The notes under the pieces were generated by a model. It saw only the letters and a list, made by a program, of their open reading frames with translations, was not told the DNA's origin and did no database searches. A stretch of 64,000 bases of DNA from Asanoa ferruginea (GTDB lineage: Bacteria; Actinomycetota; Actinomycetes; Mycobacteriales; Micromonosporaceae). Numbering within the stretch: position 1 is the stretch's first letter; each line of letters begins with the position of its first letter. Below are positions 52,843 to 61,199 of this stretch, in pieces. The stretch spans positions 7,874,001-7,938,000 of the forward strand of contig NZ_QUMQ01000001.1 of assembly GCF_003387075.1 (NCBI RefSeq), given 5' to 3'. Made by a program: the position numbers and the translations under genes.

Positions 52843-53892
52843 TCAGCAGATCCGCGGCAGTTGCTCGCCGATCGGCAGGCTGATCACCCGGTTGCCGCCC
52901 AGCGCCGTCTGCGCGACCACCATGCCGGGGTGTTCGGCCACGCACGTGCCGATCACCTGCGCGCCGGCGCCCAGCGGGTGGGCCCGCATGGCGTCCAGCA
53001 CCGCGGGAGCGGCCGACGGCGGGACGATCGCGATCAGCTTGCCTTCGTTGGCCACCTGGAGCGGGTCGAGACCGAGCAGGCTGCATGCGTCGCGCACCGC
53101 GGGCGGCACCGGCAGGTCGCGCTCGACGAGCGAAACCCCGACACCGGCCGCGCGGGCGATCTCGTTGAGCGACGCGGCAACACCGCCGCGGGTCGGATCG
53201 CGGAGCACGTGCACCTCCCCCGCCGCCAGCATCGCCGCGACCAGCCCGGCCAGCGGCGCCGTGTCGCTCAGCACCGACGTGCCGAACGACAGGCCCTCGC
53301 GGCAACTCATCACCGCGACCCCGTGCACCCCGATGTCGCCGCTGACCAGCACCACGTCGCCGGGCCTGGCCCGGCGCGGACCGATCTCGACGCCCGGCGG
53401 CACCAGCCCGATCCCCGCCGTCGTCACGAACACCCCGTCGCCGCTGGCGCTGTCGACCACCTTGGTGTCGCCGGTCACCAGCCGCACCGAGGCGGCCGCC
53501 GCCGCGAGCCCCATCGCCTGGGCGATCCGCCCGACGACGGCCAGGTCGGTGCCTTCCTGGAGGATGAACGCCGACGACAGGTAGAGCGGCGTCGCACCCG
53601 ACATCGCCAGGTCGTTGACCGTCCCGTTGACGGCCAGGTCACCGATCGACCCGCCGGGGAAGAACATCGGCTTGACCACATAGGAGTCGGTCGAGAACGC
53701 CAGCCGGGCACCCCCGGCGGTGACGACGGCCGAGTCGGCCAGGTCGGCCACCGACCCGCCGAACGCCGGCAGGAAGATCTGCTCGACCAGTTCGGCCGAC
53801 ATCGCGCCGCCGCCGCCGTGCCCCATCACCACGTTCGGGGTGTCCCGCAGCGGCACCGGGCAGGTCCAGTTGGAGAAGTCCACAGTGGTCAC
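52843..53892 (-). CDS. hypE: Hydrogenase maturation factor HypE
   Basis: This 349-residue PurM-like protein dehydrates the carbamoyl group on its own C-terminal cysteine to a thiocyanate, the source of the cyanide ligands of the NiFe site. Landmarks: [20 protein letters not shown] near residue 23, [32 protein letters not shown] near 230, and the ending PRIC with the essential C-terminal Cys. The GTG at 53892 overlaps the hypD stop (GTGA). It works with HypF, HypC and HypD, all encoded alongside. Confidence 0.95.
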   Translation of the reverse strand: MTTVDFSNWTCPVPLRDTPNVVMGHGGGGAMSAELVEQIFLPAFGGSVADLADSAVVTAGGARLAFSTDSYVVKPMFFPGGSIGDLAVNGTVNDLAMSGATPLYLSSAFILQEGTDLAVVGRIAQAMGLAAAAASVRLVTGDTKVVDSASGDGVFVTTAGIGLVPPGVEIGPRRARPGDVVLVSGDIGVHGVAVMSCREGLSFGTSVLSDTAPLAGLVAAMLAAGEVHVLRDPTRGGVAASLNEIARAAGVGVSLVERDLPVPPAVRDACSLLGLDPLQVANEGKLIAIVPPSAAPAVLDAMRAHPLGAGAQVIGTCVAEHPGMVVAQTALGGNRVISLPIGEQLPRIC

Positions 53893-54995
53893 GCGCCGAC
53901 CTCCACGAGGTCGAGCCGGCGGTAGGCGTAGTAGGCCGCGCAGGCGCCCTCCGACGACACCATCGTCGCCCCGAGCGGGTTGCGCGGCGTGCACTCCTTG
54001 CCGAACGCGGAACACTCGTGCGGCTTGATGTGCCCCTGCAACACCTCGCCGGCCCGGCACAGCGGCGACTCGTCGGTGTGGATCTCCCCGACGGCGAACC
54101 GCTCCTCGGCGTCGAACGAACGGTAGCGCGCCGACAGCCGCCACCCGCTCGCCGGGATCATGCCGATCCCCCGCCAGGTGCGGTCGGTCACCTCGAAGAC
54201 GTCTTCGAGCATCAGCCGCGCCGGCACGTTGCCCTCCGGCGGCACCGCCCGCGGATACGCGTTGGTCACCTCGTGAGTGCCCGACTCGAGCTGGACGACC
54301 GTCTGCCGGATCCCCTCCAGGATGTCGAGCGGCTCGAACCCGGTCACCACGATCGGCACCCGGTAGCGCTCGGCCAGCGCGGGATACAGGGACGTGCCCA
54401 TCACGCTGCACACGTGGCCGGCGGCCAGGAACGCCTGCACGCGGCAGTTCGGCGCCTCCATGATGGCCGCGATCGCCGGCGGCACCAGCACGTGCGAGAC
54501 CAGCAGCGAGAAGTTGCGGACACCCAGCCGCCGCGCCTGATAGACCGTCATCGCGTTGGCCGGCGCCGTCGTCTCGAAGCCGATCCCGAAGAAGACGACC
54601 TCGCGGTCGGGGTTGTCGCGGGCGATGGTGAGGGCGTCCAGCGGCGAGTAGACGACCCGCACGTCGGCGCCCGCGCTCTTGACGGTGAACAGGTCGCGAC
54701 CGCTGCCGGGCACCCGCAGCATGTCGCCGAACGAGCAGAAGATCACCCCAGGCGTGGCCGCGATGGCCAGCGCCCGGTCGATCATCTCAAGTGGAGTGAC
54801 GCAGACGGGACACCCGGGGCCGTGGATCATCTCGATGCCGTCCGGCAGGAGCTGGTCGATGCCGTGCCGGATGATGGAGTGCGTCTGCCCGCCGCAGACC
54901 TCCATCATCGCCCACGGGCGGGTGGTGGCCGCGTGGATCTGGTCGAGCAGCCGGCGGGCCAGCACCGGGTCGCTGAACTCGTCGAGATACTTCAT
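53889..54995 (-). CDS. hypD: Hydrogenase maturation factor HypD
   Basis: This 368-residue iron-sulfur scaffold, with HypC, assembles Fe(CN)2CO. Conserved Cys motifs are CGGQTH near residue 34, [10 protein letters not shown] near 60, [12 protein letters not shown] near 140, and the C-terminal [4Fe-4S] ligands in [20 protein letters not shown] near 330. Full length for the family. The ATG at 54995 overlaps the hypC stop and its stop overlaps the hypE start, so the three are coupled. Confidence 0.96.
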   Translation of the reverse strand: MKYLDEFSDPVLARRLLDQIHAATTRPWAMMEVCGGQTHSIIRHGIDQLLPDGIEMIHGPGCPVCVTPLEMIDRALAIAATPGVIFCSFGDMLRVPGSGRDLFTVKSAGADVRVVYSPLDALTIARDNPDREVVFFGIGFETTAPANAMTVYQARRLGVRNFSLLVSHVLVPPAIAAIMEAPNCRVQAFLAAGHVCSVMGTSLYPALAERYRVPIVVTGFEPLDILEGIRQTVVQLESGTHEVTNAYPRAVPPEGNVPARLMLEDVFEVTDRTWRGIGMIPASGWRLSARYRSFDAEERFAVGEIHTDESPLCRAGEVLQGHIKPHECSAFGKECTPRNPLGATMVSSEGACAAYYAYRRLDLVEVGA

Positions 54996-55240
54996 TTCGC
55001 CCCGAACTCCTCTTCGAGAATGCCCAACTGTTCGAAGTTGGCCAGGGTCTGCTTGGCCGAGTCCTCGTCGAGCCGCTGGATCGCGAACCCGACGTGCACC
55101 ACGACGTACTCGCCGACGACCGCGTCGGGGACGTACTGGAGGCACACGTCCTTGCGCACCCCGCCGAAGTCGACGTCGGCCATCAAGGTGCCGTCCCGCT
55201 CACTGATGCTCTTGACCTGCCCGGGTACTGCCAGACACAC
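54992..55240 (-). CDS. hypC: Hydrogenase maturation chaperone HypC (stand-alone copy)
   Basis: This 82-residue protein begins MCLAVPGQV with the essential Cys2, then [37 protein letters not shown]. HypC carries the Fe(CN)2CO unit between HypD and the large subunit. AGGAGGG precedes its GTG start. It is a second HypC in the operon: another, more distinct copy forms the N-terminus of the HypF protein just upstream. Two HypC types may separate HypD binding from large-subunit binding. Confidence 0.95.
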   Translation of the reverse strand: MCLAVPGQVKSISERDGTLMADVDFGGVRKDVCLQYVPDAVVGEYVVVHVGFAIQRLDEDSAKQTLANFEQLGILEEEFGAK

Positions 55241-55255
55241 GGTGGTGGTTCCCTC

Positions 55256-57784
55256 CTACGATGCTGCGGAGATCAACAACTGCCCCAGCGCGATGCCGCC
55301 GTCGTTGGGCGGCAGCAGGCGCGGGCGCAAGACGGTGAAGCCCCGGTCGGCGAGCAGCCGTTCGGCCGCGTCGAGCAGGACCGCGTTCTGGAACACGCCG
55401 CCACCCAGCGCAACGGTGGCCAGCCCGGTGCGGTCGCGGGCGAGCCCGGCCAGATCCGCGATCAGCGTGGCGATCGTGACGTGGAAGACCGCCGCGATCT
55501 CCGCCGCCGGCACGCCCGCCCGCACGTCGGCGACCACGGCCCGCACCAGTTCGGCCGGCGAGACAACCGAGCCATCAACATCCATGGGGTACGCGCGGCG
55601 GGGCGCACGACCGCAGGAGCGGGCCAGGCCTTCCAGCACGATGGCGGCCTCGGCCTCGTAGTCGGCCGTATGCCGCACGCCGACCAGGGAGGCCACGGCG
55701 TCGAACAACCGGCCCATGCTGGAGGTCGGCACGCTACCGAACGAGGTGTCGAGCTGGTGTGCGAGCACGTCCCGCTCGGCCTGCGGGCACGCCGCCACCG
55801 CCGGGATGTCGTCGACCCACCCGATCCCGGCGTGCCGCAGGTGTGCCAGGGCCATCCGGTAGGGCCGCCGCACGCTCGCGTCGCCGCCGGCCAGCGGCAC
55901 ATACCCGAGGTGCGCGAAACGGTCCGCCGACTTGTAGTCGCAGACAAGCACCTCGCCACCCCAGACCGCGCCGTCGGTGCCGTAGCCGGTCCCGTCGAAC
56001 GCGATCCCGATCACCTGCTCGCCCGGTGCGAGCCCGTGCTCGCCCATCACCGAGGCGATGTGCGCGTGGTGGTGCTGTGCCGAGAGCACCGGCCGCCCGT
56101 CGGCGTGGTCGAGCGCCCACTTCGTGCTCCGGTAGCCGGGGTGCGCGTCGACGACGAGCCGCTCGGGGCGTACCCCGGTAAGGTCCTGAAGATGGCGGGC
56201 GACATCACTCAGCGCTGACCCGGTGCGCAGGTCGTCCATGTCGCCGATGTGCGGGCTCAGCCAGGCGTAGCGCCCCTCGGCCACCGCGACCGCGTTCTTC
56301 AGGTCGGCCCCGGCCGCGAGCATCGGCGGCACCTCGACCGGCAGCGCGACCGGCAACGGCGCGTAGCCGCGGGCCCGCCGCACGGGGAGCGCGACGCCGC
56401 CGACCGTCCGGCTGACCGAGTCGTCGCAGGGCACCTGGATCGGCCGGTCGTGCCGCAGCCAGGCATCGGCGATACCGGCCAGCCGGCGCAGGGCGTCGGA
56501 GTCGTCGGTGACGATCGGCTCACCGGAGACGTTGCCGGACGTCATCACCAGCACATCGGTGGTCTGCGGGTCGCCGTCGAGGCCGAACAGCAACTCGTGC
56601 AGCGGCGTGTAGGGCAACAGCACGCCGAGGTCCGGGTTGCCCGGCGCGACCCCGCCGGCCAGTGGCTCGCGCTTGGGCGCCAGCACGATCGGCCGCTGGG
56701 CGCCGGCGAGCAGCGCCTCCTCGTCGGGCCCGAGCGACGCGATCCGGCGGGCGACCGTGAGGTCGGCGGCCATCACCGCGAACGGCTTGCCGCCCCGGCG
56801 CTTGCGGGCCCGCAGGGTGGCCACCGCGAGCTCGTTGCGGGCGTCGCAGGCCAGGTGGTAGCCGCCGAGCCCCTTGACGGCGAGGATCTGGCCGCGGGCG
56901 AGCAGGTCCCGGGCGGTGCGCAGGGCCAGCTCGCCGTGCACCGGCGGCCAGGCGTGCCGCCCCGCGTCGCCGGTGACCAGTTGGAGCCGCGGCCCGCAGT
57001 CGTGGCAGGCGATCGGCTGGGCGTGGAAGCGCCGGTCGGCCGGGTTCTCGTACTCGGCGCGGCAGGCCGGGCACATCGGGAAGCCCGACATCGTCGTGGT
57101 CGCCCGGTCGTAGGGCAGCGCGGTGATGATGGTGAACCGCGGCCCGCAGTTGGTGCAGGTGATGAACGGGTGCCGGTAGCGGCGGTCGGCCGGGTCACGC
57201 AGCTCCGCGCGGCAGTCGGCGCAGGTCGCCACGTCGGGCGAGGCCAGTGTGCGGGCCCGCCCGGCCGGGCCGGACGAGTCGATGGTGAAGCCGGTGCCGC
57301 CGACGACGTCCACGGTGGACTCGGCGATCTCCTCCACCACGGCGAGCGGCGGCGCGTCGGTCCGCAGCCGCCGGCCGAAGGTGTCGAGCGCGTCCGGCGC
57401 ACCCTCCACCTCGACGGTCACGCCGGCGGCGGTGTTGGACACCCGACCGGTCAGGGCCAGCGCGGTGGCGGTCGCGTAGACGAACGGGCGGAAGCCGACG
57501 CCCTGCACGACGCCGGTCACGTCGTAGCGCCGGCGGGCCCGCGCGGCGGAGTCGCGACCGCGGCCGATCAGCTCCAGCCCTTCCATGGCGGTGCGGGCCC
57601 GGTCGCGGTCGATCAGCTCGACCGCGAAGCCCATGTGGATGAGCACCCAGGCGCCCGGCTCCGGCGGCGTGTCGAGCATGCCGACGTTCACCCGGCGGGC
57701 GGCGCCTTCGACGTCGACGAGGGCGACCTGCCCCTCGTACCCGGGAACGAGTTCGACGACCTGTCCCGGGATGCCCAGGCACAT
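55256..57784 (-). CDS. hypF: HypC-HypF fusion protein (chaperone plus carbamoyltransferase)
   Basis: This is an 842-residue single frame. Residues 1-75 are a HypC domain (MCLGIPGQVVELVPG, VGMLDTPPEPGAWVLIHMGF) with Cys2 intact. A linker RGRDSAARARRR leads to HypF: acylphosphatase (GVVQGVGFRPFVYATA), two zinc-finger blocks (CADC/CTNC and CPAC/CHDC), YrdC-like ATP site (ILAVKGLGGYHLACD) and Kae1-like transferase (QHHHAHIASVMGEH, IAFDGTGYGTDG). HypF makes carbamoyl-AMP and passes carbamoyl to HypE. Start ATG at 57784 lies one base after the protease stop. The reading frame is continuous across the join, so the fusion is not an artefact of start choice. Confidence 0.93.
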   Translation of the reverse strand: MCLGIPGQVVELVPGYEGQVALVDVEGAARRVNVGMLDTPPEPGAWVLIHMGFAVELIDRDRARTAMEGLELIGRGRDSAARARRRYDVTGVVQGVGFRPFVYATATALALTGRVSNTAAGVTVEVEGAPDALDTFGRRLRTDAPPLAVVEEIAESTVDVVGGTGFTIDSSGPAGRARTLASPDVATCADCRAELRDPADRRYRHPFITCTNCGPRFTIITALPYDRATTTMSGFPMCPACRAEYENPADRRFHAQPIACHDCGPRLQLVTGDAGRHAWPPVHGELALRTARDLLARGQILAVKGLGGYHLACDARNELAVATLRARKRRGGKPFAVMAADLTVARRIASLGPDEEALLAGAQRPIVLAPKREPLAGGVAPGNPDLGVLLPYTPLHELLFGLDGDPQTTDVLVMTSGNVSGEPIVTDDSDALRRLAGIADAWLRHDRPIQVPCDDSVSRTVGGVALPVRRARGYAPLPVALPVEVPPMLAAGADLKNAVAVAEGRYAWLSPHIGDMDDLRTGSALSDVARHLQDLTGVRPERLVVDAHPGYRSTKWALDHADGRPVLSAQHHHAHIASVMGEHGLAPGEQVIGIAFDGTGYGTDGAVWGGEVLVCDYKSADRFAHLGYVPLAGGDASVRRPYRMALAHLRHAGIGWVDDIPAVAACPQAERDVLAHQLDTSFGSVPTSSMGRLFDAVASLVGVRHTADYEAEAAIVLEGLARSCGRAPRRAYPMDVDGSVVSPAELVRAVVADVRAGVPAAEIAAVFHVTIATLIADLAGLARDRTGLATVALGGGVFQNAVLLDAAERLLADRGFTVLRPRLLPPNDGGIALGQLLISAAS

Positions 57785-57785
57785 G

Positions 57786-58283
57786 TCAGGTCCCTTCGGT
57801 GATGGGCGGGCAGAGCTTGTCGAAGAGCGCGTCGACGGCCGCGAGCGCCAGGGGCAGGGCGGCGGTGACCGCGGGGCTGAGGCCGAGGTCCTCGTCGAGG
57901 CTGGCCGGCCGGCAACCGACCACATAGGTCGGTGGCAGCGTGCCGCCGAGCCGGCGCAGCGTGGCCAGCACGGTCGCCGGGTCCATCGCGTGCGCGTCGA
58001 CGCCGGCACCGGCGGGCAGGTCGCCGGCGCCGACCTCGAGCACGCTGATGGTGCCCGGCATGGCGTCGCCGGGCAGCGCGTCGACCAGGATCAGCGCACC
58101 GACGCCGTCGAGCAGGTCGTAGGCCAGGTGCAGGCCGCGGATGCCGTAGTCGACCACGCGCACCCGGTCGGGCAGGTCGCCCCGCTCGACCAGCGCGCGG
58201 GCGACGGCCGGGCCGAAACCGTCGTCACCGAGGAACACGTTGCCGATGCCGGCGACGAGGACCTGACCGTCGACCGGGTTCAC
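57786..58283 (-). CDS. Hydrogenase maturation endopeptidase
   Basis: This is a 165-residue HyaD/HybD-like protease. The N-terminus GQVLVAGIGNVFLGDDGFGPA holds a nickel-contacting Asp, RVVDYGIRGLHLAYDLLDG a second Asp-containing strand, and VDAHAMDPATVL the conserved histidine region. It removes the C-terminal peptide of the large subunit after Ni insertion; the large subunit here has a 22-residue tail after its last metal-binding motif. The GTG at 58283 overlaps the stop of the 39-residue membrane peptide gene (GTGA). Confidence 0.92.
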   Translation of the reverse strand: MNPVDGQVLVAGIGNVFLGDDGFGPAVARALVERGDLPDRVRVVDYGIRGLHLAYDLLDGVGALILVDALPGDAMPGTISVLEVGAGDLPAGAGVDAHAMDPATVLATLRRLGGTLPPTYVVGCRPASLDEDLGLSPAVTAALPLALAAVDALFDKLCPPITEGT

Positions 58284-58399
58284 ATCGAGCGGATCTTCAG
58301 GTAGCGGCGGATGTCGGGCACCGACCGCACCGTGAGCACGAGCACCGCCACCGCGAGTGCCGCGCCGAATCCCGCTGTCACCATGCCGAGTCTTCTCAT
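58280..58399 (-). CDS. 39-residue single-pass membrane peptide (DUF6893-like)
   Basis: This is a very small ORF coupled on both sides: its ATG at 58399 overlaps the stop of the 463-residue gene and its stop overlaps the protease start. The product starts MRRLGMVTAG and has a hydrophobic segment FGAALAVAVLVLTVR followed by a basic tail DIRRYLKIRSM. It matches my recollection of DUF6893 small proteins in actinobacterial hydrogenase clusters. It may anchor the soluble hydrogenase or accessory proteins to the membrane, but that is inference. Confidence 0.75.
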   Translation of the reverse strand: MRRLGMVTAGFGAALAVAVLVLTVRSVPDIRRYLKIRSM

Positions 58400-59787
58400 G
58401 ACCGGCTCTCCTCTCTCTGGGTCGGTTCCTCGTCGCCGGCCAACGGTTCGATCTCGTCCGGCGCGAAGTAGAAGTAGCGGCCGTACCAGTCGTGCAGGTC
58501 GGCCGCCGGGTCATCGACGAGCACCAGGGCCACGTGTACGCCACCGTCCACGTCGGACAGCACCGCCGTCACCCGGGCCACCTGGTCGGCGAAGAAGATG
58601 TCCTGCGCGTCGGCGCGGCGGCGCGGGTGGACCCGCACGAGGCTGCCCTTGGCGACCCGCACACCGTCGACCATCACCGAGTCGGTCTCCGGTGACACGG
58701 CGGCGTCGGCGGCCGGGTCCCACCACGGCGCCCCGCCGGTGTCGAACGACGGCGGCTCCAGGTCGCGCAGATCCGCGGGCGCCAGGTCGCGCAGGTCAAC
58801 CGGCGCCGGGTCGCGGAAGATGCCGTGCAGCCGTTGCAGGTCCTCCGGCGTGAGGCCATCGCACCGGTCGATGATGGCCGCGACCTGCGGGTCGGTGGCC
58901 CGGGCCTCGGCCTTCTCGGCCTCGGTCATCGTCATGATCCGCAGCACCAGGATCTCGTCGATCTCGGTCGAGTCGAACAGCGCGCCCGGGCTCTCCTCGG
59001 CCACCTCGGGGTGGTCGTAGAGGATGATCGGCGACCCGAGCACCAGGTCGGTCGTGCCGGGCGGCCCGGCCAGCACCGGCCAGCAGCGGTGCTGGGCGCA
59101 GCGGGCGGCCGCCTCGGCGGCGTCGCCGGGCGGGTCGACGAGCGAGACGAACCCCGGGCCGTCGGCCCGCAGCACCAGGTGTGCGCCGAGCAGCGAGGTG
59201 CGCACCGCGTCGTCCTTCGTGGACACCGGGCCGTCGTGGGCGTTCTCCACCGCGACGGTGACCCGGGTGTAGTCGCCGTCGGGCTCGGAACCCAGCCGGA
59301 CGTGTGCGCGCACCGGCCAGCGGCGGCGGACCACCCGGCCGACCACGGTGCCGGCCTCGTCGTGCAGTTCCTCGACGTCTTCACCGCCGGAGATCTCGAC
59401 CCGCAGCTCGGCGGCGGGCCCGACCGGTTGCCCGCTGAACACGGCCTCCCGCTCGACCGCCTCGTCCCAGCTCAGCACCGTCCGCCCGGCGACGCTCAGC
59501 GCCTCGACGTCGGCGTACCGCCCGTCGGTGCCCAGTCGTTGCGCCTTGCGCACCTGGAGTTGCAGGAAGCGCAGGTGGATGTCGACGCTGGCGACACCAG
59601 GGCCGAGCAGGCACTGGGTCGCCATGCTGGACTCCTCGCCCAGCCCTCGCTCGGCCGCACCGGGCGGGCCGAGCACGCCGAACTGCCAGCGCGACTGGTT
59701 CTTCCGCGAGCTGGCGCGGTAGGGATAGAGCAGGTAGCCCTCGTAGAGCACGGCGTCGGCGACCGCGCGGACAGCGTCAAGGCTCAT
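58396..59787 (-). CDS. 463-residue hydrogenase-cluster accessory protein of unknown function
   Basis: This is a conserved-looking protein starting MSLDAVRAVADAVLYEGYLL, with PYRASSRKNQSRWQFGVL near residue 25, ATQCLLGPG near 60 and FDSTEIDEILVLRIMTMTEA near 275. The C-terminal 100 residues resemble a small beta barrel (VRVHPRRRADAQDIFFADQV, LHDWYGRYFYFAPDEIEPL). It has no membrane segment and few cysteines. It lies between the two coupled 26-codon ORF/DUF6084 units and the membrane peptide. Homologous proteins accompany group 1h hydrogenases; no function is established. The ATG at 59787 overlaps the stop of the 26-codon ORF. Confidence 0.8.
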   Translation of the reverse strand: MSLDAVRAVADAVLYEGYLLYPYRASSRKNQSRWQFGVLGPPGAAERGLGEESSMATQCLLGPGVASVDIHLRFLQLQVRKAQRLGTDGRYADVEALSVAGRTVLSWDEAVEREAVFSGQPVGPAAELRVEISGGEDVEELHDEAGTVVGRVVRRRWPVRAHVRLGSEPDGDYTRVTVAVENAHDGPVSTKDDAVRTSLLGAHLVLRADGPGFVSLVDPPGDAAEAAARCAQHRCWPVLAGPPGTTDLVLGSPIILYDHPEVAEESPGALFDSTEIDEILVLRIMTMTEAEKAEARATDPQVAAIIDRCDGLTPEDLQRLHGIFRDPAPVDLRDLAPADLRDLEPPSFDTGGAPWWDPAADAAVSPETDSVMVDGVRVAKGSLVRVHPRRRADAQDIFFADQVARVTAVLSDVDGGVHVALVLVDDPAADLHDWYGRYFYFAPDEIEPLAGDEEPTQREESRS

Positions 59788-59864
59788 GCGCCGACCTCGC
59801 TTCGCGAGGTGGGGCATGAGCCCCGGGCTACTGAGCCGAATGATTCGGTCGCAAGCTCCCTCAT
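59784..59864 (-). CDS. 26-residue coupling ORF, copy A (made by a 77-bp repeat)
   Basis: The ORF reads MRELATESFGSVARGSCPTS then RSEVGA. Its ATG overlaps the DUF6084 stop and its TGA overlaps the ATG of the 463-residue gene (ATGA at both ends). Copy B 712 bp away encodes a peptide with 22 of 26 identical residues in the same setting. It could be translated by coupling; whether the peptide itself matters is unknown. Confidence 0.45.
   Translation of the reverse strand: MRELATESFGSVARGSCPTSRSEVGA
59785..59864. repeat. 77-bp coupling repeat, copy A
   Basis: This 77-bp unit is bounded by ATGA on both sides (minus strand). Over 80 bp it matches copy B at 71 positions. It contains the hairpin ACCTCGCTTCGCGAGGT (17 bp) and the invariant GAGCCGAATGATTCG. 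It looks like a short mobile or duplicated unit placed exactly at a stop-start overlap. Confidence 0.75.
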
Positions 59865-60499
59865 GTGACCACCCCGTCGTGGGCAGGGATCAGCGACCGG
59901 AGCGTCTCGTCCCAGCTCACGTGCCCGCGCCGGGCCCGCACGGCGGCGAGCGCGTCGAGCACGTCGCGGTCGAGCCGGATCCAGCCGGTGCCGGGGAAGT
60001 ACTGCTCGATCATCTGCCGCCAGACCAGCACCGGCAGCTCGTAGGTGGCCGTCTGGTCCCATGGCACGGGCTCGACCGCGAACCCGGTCGCACCGGGCAC
60101 GAAGACGGTGCCGGAGAACAGCAGGGTCAGCGGCACCGACCCGGCATGCAGCGCGTGCAGGTAGGCCGAGCCGACCACGTCGAGGTCGTAGGTGCACGGC
60201 AGGGCGAGGTCGACCTCGGTGGCGCCGGCGAAGCCGGGCACGGTGGTGTCGCAGCGCAGCCACGGGAACGAGCGCACGGTGTCGACCCAGCGCTCCCGGC
60301 CGCCGAACAGCCCGCGCAGCGCCTCGCCCTCGGCGTCGTCGTAGCCGCGCCGCTGCGGCTCGACCCGCACCTGGCAGCGCAGCACCATCGCGTGCACCCG
60401 CCGGCCGGCGTCGTCGTCGATCCGCAGCTTCGCGGTCAGTTGCGGTGTCACGGCGTGCGGCTCGGCGACGATGTCGCGAACAGAAAAACGCAGACTCAT
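59861..60499 (-). CDS. DUF6084-family hydrogenase-associated protein
   Basis: This is a 212-residue protein starting MSLRFSVRDIVAEPHAVTPQ, an N-terminus related to other hydrogenase-cluster accessory proteins. It is beta-rich (VHAMVLRCQVRVEPQRRGY, LPCTYDLDVVGSAYLHAL, LTLLFSGTVFV) with a C-terminal WRQMIEQYFPGTGWIRLDRDV. I recognise it as the DUF6084 type that accompanies actinobacterial group 1h hydrogenases; function unknown. Flanked on both sides by the 77-bp coupling repeats, which supply its start overlap and take its stop overlap. Confidence 0.8.
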   Translation of the reverse strand: MSLRFSVRDIVAEPHAVTPQLTAKLRIDDDAGRRVHAMVLRCQVRVEPQRRGYDDAEGEALRGLFGGRERWVDTVRSFPWLRCDTTVPGFAGATEVDLALPCTYDLDVVGSAYLHALHAGSVPLTLLFSGTVFVPGATGFAVEPVPWDQTATYELPVLVWRQMIEQYFPGTGWIRLDRDVLDALAAVRARRGHVSWDETLRSLIPAHDGVVT

Positions 60500-60576
60500 G
60501 CGCCAACCTCGCTTCGCGAAGTCGGGCATAAGCCCGCGGCCACTGAGCCGAATGATTCGCTCGCAAGCTCGCTCAT
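60496..60576 (-). CDS. 26-residue coupling ORF, copy B (made by a 77-bp repeat)
   Basis: The ORF reads MSELASESFGSVAAGLCPTS then RSEVGA. Its ATG at 60576 overlaps the DUF5947 stop, and its TGA overlaps the DUF6084 start at 60499. Differences from copy A include several synonymous changes and four substitutions, giving mild evidence that the reading frame is kept. Confidence 0.45.
   Translation of the reverse strand: MSELASESFGSVAAGLCPTSRSEVGA
60497..60576. repeat. 77-bp coupling repeat, copy B
   Basis: Same unit as copy A, in the same orientation and same relation to stop and start codons. The hairpin reads ACCTCGCTTCGCGAAGT. Spacing between the ATGA edges is exactly 77 bp in both copies. 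Confidence 0.75.
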
Positions 60577-61199
60577 CCGTCGACGCTCCGCTCGTCGACC
60601 AGCGCGAAGAAGGCGGCCAGCGCGGCCCGCGCCTCGGTGCCGCCGTCGAAGCCCCGCCAGCCCTGCCGCAGCGTGCCGACCAGCTCGTAACAGACGTCGA
60701 TCGGCACCAGGTGGCACGAGCCGGAGTGGGCGGCGCCCGGCGTCGGGCGCCGCACCAGCAGCGCCTCCACGTCGGGGCGCAGCGTCGCCAGCCCCGGGTG
60801 CGCGGCGAGCACCCCATCCCAGCCAGCCATCGGCAGTTCCGACTCGGTCGCGCCGGCCGGGCCCGGGTAGAAGGCGACGAGCCGCTGCTGCACCGAGTTG
60901 AAGAACAGGAACGCCAGCCCGACCGGGATGTCGAGCGCGTCGAACGCGGGACCGTCGACGGCGACGTCGGGGAACCGCAGGTAGCGGTCCGGCACGGCGC
61001 GGTAGCGCTGGTCGGCGTCGCCGGCGAAGAGCAGGTAGCAGGGCCGGCACGCGCACATCAGCGCCCGGCCCTCGAGGTGCACCACGTGCGCATGCTGGTC
61101 CGTGACCGGCTGGGCGCACAGGTCGCAGCGCTCCCCCGCGACCCGCGGCGCCGGCCGGTCGCGGCTGATCCGGCGCAGCGCGCCGAGCGGCGGGCTCAC
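60573..61199 (-). CDS. DUF5947-family hydrogenase-associated protein
   Basis: This is a 208-residue protein. Two cysteine pairs near the N-terminus, ERCDLCAQPV (residues 24-33) and MCACRPCYLLF (48-58), suggest a zinc or iron-sulfur site. The remainder contains VGLAFLFFNSVQQRLVAFYPG and a C-terminal CHLVPIDVCYELVGTLRQGW. It is the DUF5947 type seen with group 1h hydrogenases; function unknown, possibly electron transfer or cluster delivery with the adjacent NifU-like protein. Its GTG overlaps the NifU-like stop. Confidence 0.82.
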   Translation of the reverse strand: MSPPLGALRRISRDRPAPRVAGERCDLCAQPVTDQHAHVVHLEGRALMCACRPCYLLFAGDADQRYRAVPDRYLRFPDVAVDGPAFDALDIPVGLAFLFFNSVQQRLVAFYPGPAGATESELPMAGWDGVLAAHPGLATLRPDVEALLVRRPTPGAAHSGSCHLVPIDVCYELVGTLRQGWRGFDGGTEARAALAAFFALVDERSVDG

